From positions 55,515 through 119,514 of the forward strand of contig NZ_PGUZ01000010.1 in assembly GCF_002860165.1 (NCBI RefSeq): a DNA stretch of 64,000 nucleotides, read 5' to 3'. A model generated the notes under the pieces. That model saw only the letters and a list, made by a program, of their open reading frames with translations, made no database searches and was not told the origin of the DNA. A program made the position numbers and the translations under genes. Below, piece after piece: positions 61,199 to 64,000 of the stretch; the stretch's first letter is position 1, and every line of letters starts with the position of its first letter. Origin of the DNA: Bacillus sp. V3-13 (GTDB taxonomy: Bacteria > Bacillota > Bacilli > Bacillales > Cytobacillaceae).

Positions 61199-62773
61199 AT
61201 GAAGTTTGAAGGAAATCTCAACTATTCGTCAGTGATAAGGAGGTGGGCGCGAGAGCAGCCGGAGAAAGAGGTTATTGTTTACCAGGATCGGAGAATAACT
61301 TACAAGGAATTTAATAATAGAGTTAGTGCTCTTGCACAAGGATTGCTGAATCTGGGTGTGAAAAAAGGTGATATTATAGGAATTCTACTTTATAACTGTT
61401 CGGAGTTCCTAGAGATTATTTTTGCTGCTAACCGAATCGGCGCTGTCTTCCTTCCTTTAAACTTCAGATTGGCTGCAGATGAAATATCATACATATTAAA
61501 TCATGCAGGAGCCAATGTACTCGTGACTGAAGGAGATTTTCACGAAACGATTGATTCAATTAGGGATGAATTAAATGAAATACATCATTATATTACACTA
61601 TCAAATGAATTGAACTCAAATTGGAAATCATATCACAATATGATTTCCACCAATAGTGGGATACATGTTCCTGATGCCCACATAGAATTAAGCGATTTGC
61701 ACCGGTTGATGTATACATCTGGAACTACCTCACGGCCAAAAGGGGTAATGATTTCGTACGAAAACCTATATTGGAAAAATATTGGACACATATGGACTTT
61801 TGATATAGTTCCCGAAGATAAAACATTAATAACCGGCCCGATGTATCATGTTGGGGGCTTAGATTTAACTACAACCGGGACATTATACAGGGGCGGCAGT
61901 GTCGTCATAATGAGGAATTTCAACCCTCAGAAATTACTTGAAACAATAGAAGCGGAAAGACCAACGAATGTCTGGTTAGCACCCGCGATGATTATTATGC
62001 TTCTCCAAAAAGATAATATTAGAGATTATAATCTAGATTCCATTCGTTACATTATCGCGGGTGGAGAGAGAATGCCAGAATCCCTTATTAAAAACGTACA
62101 GGATATTTTTAAAAACGCATGGTTCTGTGATGCTTATGGCCTAACAGAAACTGTATCCGGCGATACATTTGTTCCTCGCGATAAAACTTTTGAAAAATTA
62201 GGTTCAGTCGGTATCCCTTGTATTCATTTAGATGTCAGGGTGGTTGACCACAATGGAGCAGACGTTCCACCTGGTGAGGTTGGGGAGATTGTGCTGCGAG
62301 GTCCAAAAGTAACAAAGGGATACTGGAAAAATGAAGAAGCTACCAAAAATGCTATCAAAAATGGATGGTTTCACACGGGAGATATGGGGCGTCTAGATGA
62401 GGATGGATACCTATATATACTTGACCGTAAGAAAGACATGATTATCAGTGGTGGGGAAAATATCGCTTCTCTCGAGGTTGAGCGAGTTCTTTATGAACAC
62501 CCCAGCATCTTAGAAGCTGCTGTAGTTGGCATACCACATCAGAAATGGGGGGAAGTTCCAAAGGCATTTATCGTAGTTAAAGAGGGAGAAAGTATAACAA
62601 TGGATGAAATAAAGAACTTCTGCGTTAATAAGCTGGCAAAGTTTAAGATTCCTAAGCAATTTGAAATTATAAAAGAGTTACCAAGAAATCCATCTGGAAA
62701 AGTTCTTAAAAGAATTCTTCGAGAAAAAAATCAAGATCAGGAGGAAACATATGAATTTCATAATCACCGATGA
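61199..62773 (+). CDS. Acyl-CoA synthetase (AMP-forming)
   Basis: 524 aa. AMP motif LMYTSGTTSRPKGVMISYEN, YGLTETVSGD, WFHTGDMGRLDEDGYLYILDRKKD, and the Lys motif LPRNPSGKVLKRIL. The sequence resembles medium/long-chain fatty acyl and cyclohexanecarboxylate-type ligases rather than benzoate ligases. It probably activates the carboxylic acid that enters the pathway. Ribosome site AAAGGGGGATTCCA. Overlaps the acyl-CoA dehydrogenase gene by 23 bp. Confidence 0.9.
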   Translation: MKFEGNLNYSSVIRRWAREQPEKEVIVYQDRRITYKEFNNRVSALAQGLLNLGVKKGDIIGILLYNCSEFLEIIFAANRIGAVFLPLNFRLAADEISYILNHAGANVLVTEGDFHETIDSIRDELNEIHHYITLSNELNSNWKSYHNMISTNSGIHVPDAHIELSDLHRLMYTSGTTSRPKGVMISYENLYWKNIGHIWTFDIVPEDKTLITGPMYHVGGLDLTTTGTLYRGGSVVIMRNFNPQKLLETIEAERPTNVWLAPAMIIMLLQKDNIRDYNLDSIRYIIAGGERMPESLIKNVQDIFKNAWFCDAYGLTETVSGDTFVPRDKTFEKLGSVGIPCIHLDVRVVDHNGADVPPGEVGEIVLRGPKVTKGYWKNEEATKNAIKNGWFHTGDMGRLDEDGYLYILDRKKDMIISGGENIASLEVERVLYEHPSILEAAVVGIPHQKWGEVPKAFIVVKEGESITMDEIKNFCVNKLAKFKIPKQFEIIKELPRNPSGKVLKRILREKNQDQEETYEFHNHR

Positions 62774-63923
62774 ACAACAAATGCTTAAAGAGGGAGTAAG
62801 AAAAATTGCTCAAAAATATGATACTGAATACTGGAGAGAAAAGGATGCCAAGCATGAATTCCCTCACGAATTATGGAGGGCTCTTGGTGAAAATGGTTTT
62901 ATTGGCGTTGCCATTCCAGAAGAATATGGCGGCGTAGGCCTTGGATTGCTTGAAATGGCAATGGTTATAGAAGAACTTGCGAAAGCTGGTGCAGGTTCTA
63001 CCGTAGGGCAATTATTTATGCTAACACCTATTTTTGGCGGAGTAACGATACAGCTTCACGGAAGTGAGGAGCAAAAACAGGAATATTTACCAAAAATAGC
63101 TTCTGGTGAACTCAATTTCTGTATGGCCTTGACTGAACCAAATGCAGGGAGCAACTCACTCGAAATTACCACTTTTGCGAAAAAGGATGGAGATCATTAC
63201 ATCATAGATGGTCAGAAAATTTGGATTTCTGGTGTTGATGTTGCCGATAAGATGCTGCTTGTTGCGAGAACTACAAGAATCGATGAGGTAAATAAAAAAA
63301 CAGAGGGCATTAGTTTATTTTTAGTAGATACAAAGGATCCTGCCATTACCGCTCAGGCAATTGATAAGGTTGGAACACACACTGTACGTTCAGATACTGT
63401 ATTCATTGAAAATTTAAAAGTCCATAAAGATAACTTGATCGGTGAAGAAGGAAAAGGCTGGCGTTACTTGATTGATACTTTAAACGCTGAAAGAATCGTT
63501 ACCACCGCTGGATTAATAGGAACTGGCCAGCTAGCGATCAAACTAGCCGTAAACTATGCAAAAGAAAGAGTCGTTTTCAATAATACACCGATTGGGACAT
63601 ATCAAGGTCTTCAATTCCCGCTCGCCAAGCATAGTGCGGAAATTGAGGTCGCACAATTGATGAACTATAAAGCAGCCTGGTTGTATGATCAATCTCTGCC
63701 AAATGGTTCTGAAGCAAATACAGCCAAATTAATAGCTGGTCATGCCGCCTTCGATGTGTGCGATCGAGCAATGCAAATTATGGGTGGATACGGCTATGCC
63801 AGAGAATACCATATAGAACGTATCTGGCGGGATGTTCGTTTATTCAAAATTGCTCCTGTTTCTGAGGAAATGATTTTAAACTTCATAGCAACGCATAATT
63901 TAGGATTGCCAAGATCTTATTAG
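62751..63923 (+). CDS. Acyl-CoA dehydrogenase
   Basis: 390 aa, FAD enzyme. FCMALTEPNAGSNSLEI and IIDGQKIWISG bind FAD and substrate; the C-terminal QIMGGYGYAREYHIERIWRD is the family signature. The catalytic Glu of medium-chain enzymes (in xEGT) is missing here (FKIAPVSEEM); instead LNAERIVTTAG carries E247, the position used by isovaleryl-CoA and long-chain acyl-CoA dehydrogenases. This suggests a branched or bulky substrate. The ribosome site AGGAGGAAACAT lies inside the ligase gene. Confidence 0.9.
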   Translation: MNFIITDEQQMLKEGVRKIAQKYDTEYWREKDAKHEFPHELWRALGENGFIGVAIPEEYGGVGLGLLEMAMVIEELAKAGAGSTVGQLFMLTPIFGGVTIQLHGSEEQKQEYLPKIASGELNFCMALTEPNAGSNSLEITTFAKKDGDHYIIDGQKIWISGVDVADKMLLVARTTRIDEVNKKTEGISLFLVDTKDPAITAQAIDKVGTHTVRSDTVFIENLKVHKDNLIGEEGKGWRYLIDTLNAERIVTTAGLIGTGQLAIKLAVNYAKERVVFNNTPIGTYQGLQFPLAKHSAEIEVAQLMNYKAAWLYDQSLPNGSEANTAKLIAGHAAFDVCDRAMQIMGGYGYAREYHIERIWRDVRLFKIAPVSEEMILNFIATHNLGLPRSY

Positions 63924-64000
63924 ATGCTCGTATTCATCAGGTAGTGTAAAAAGTTCTATGAAAACTCGGCTTTGAGGGTTCCGTTCTGCCACAAAACAGA
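63924..64000. other. Window end, unassigned
   Basis: 77 bp after the acyl-CoA dehydrogenase stop. GGTAGTGTAAAAAGTTCTAT near 63940 could be the terminal repeat of an insertion sequence, but no partner end or transposase is in view. Confidence 0.25.

Noticed and set aside
63940..64000. Insertion sequence end
   Set aside because: Only one side is visible and no transposase or partner repeat lies in the window.

Overview
The window reads as a chromosomal segment of a low-GC Gram-positive bacterium of the Bacillaceae. Supporting signs are AAGGAGG-type ribosome binding sites, frequent GTG/TTG starts, Bacillus-type genes (DUF1292, YitT-like, YerA-like adenine deaminase, ppx-ppk1, nnrD), a lipoprotein signal and a good CcpA cre site. 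No rRNA, tRNA or CRISPR array was seen. Species cannot be fixed from the sequence alone.

Left part (1-18 kb): accessory and partly decayed. It holds a truncated MATE exporter, a minus-strand subtilase/secreted putative-toxin pair, an Rhs/WapA remnant fused to the 3' half of an NADH oxidase/CoA-disulfide reductase gene, intact MFS, PfpI, DUF1292, YitT-like and di-heme cytochrome genes, a uracil-DNA glycosylase stub fused in frame to a HAD phosphatase, and three broken transporters (SSF, MFS, MATE) among small intact enzyme genes.

Middle part (18-33 kb): ppx-ppk1 polyphosphate genes, then an unusual ion-pump locus. Its centre is a ~1,400-residue P-type ATPase made of a degenerate, catalytically dead ATPase half joined to a complete active half, flanked by four small proteins. 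Then come nnrD, a truncated DUF6155 gene and a YerA-like adenine deaminase.

Right part I (33-53 kb): an aerobic CoA-dependent aromatic-acid pathway. It has a PaaX regulator, a PaaA-PaaD-PaaB-PaaC ring-oxygenase set in which PaaD is split into two genes, beta-oxidation enzymes (three enoyl-CoA hydratases, one active and one degenerate 3-hydroxyacyl-CoA dehydrogenase, a thiolase), an aldehyde dehydrogenase, two MBL hydrolases, a thioesterase, a benzoate-CoA-ligase-type ligase and a full Liv-type ABC importer preceded by a cre site. The ligase class and absence of paaK suggest a benzoate-like substrate; no paaE reductase is present. Two nearly identical enoyl-CoA hydratase genes bracket the core.

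Right part II (53-64 kb): a second acyl-CoA pathway under a TetR repressor whose putative operators (TACCNACYNGTNNGTA) sit in two promoters. It encodes a tandem carboxymuconolactone-decarboxylase-like protein, a thioesterase, a 2-oxoacid/acetoin-type dehydrogenase complex whose lipoyl domain is on E3 and absent from E2, an enoyl-CoA hydratase, an acyl-CoA ligase and an acyl-CoA dehydrogenase with an isovaleryl-CoA-dehydrogenase-type catalytic glutamate. The substrate is unknown; this complex and the double P-type ATPase are the most novel-looking systems here.
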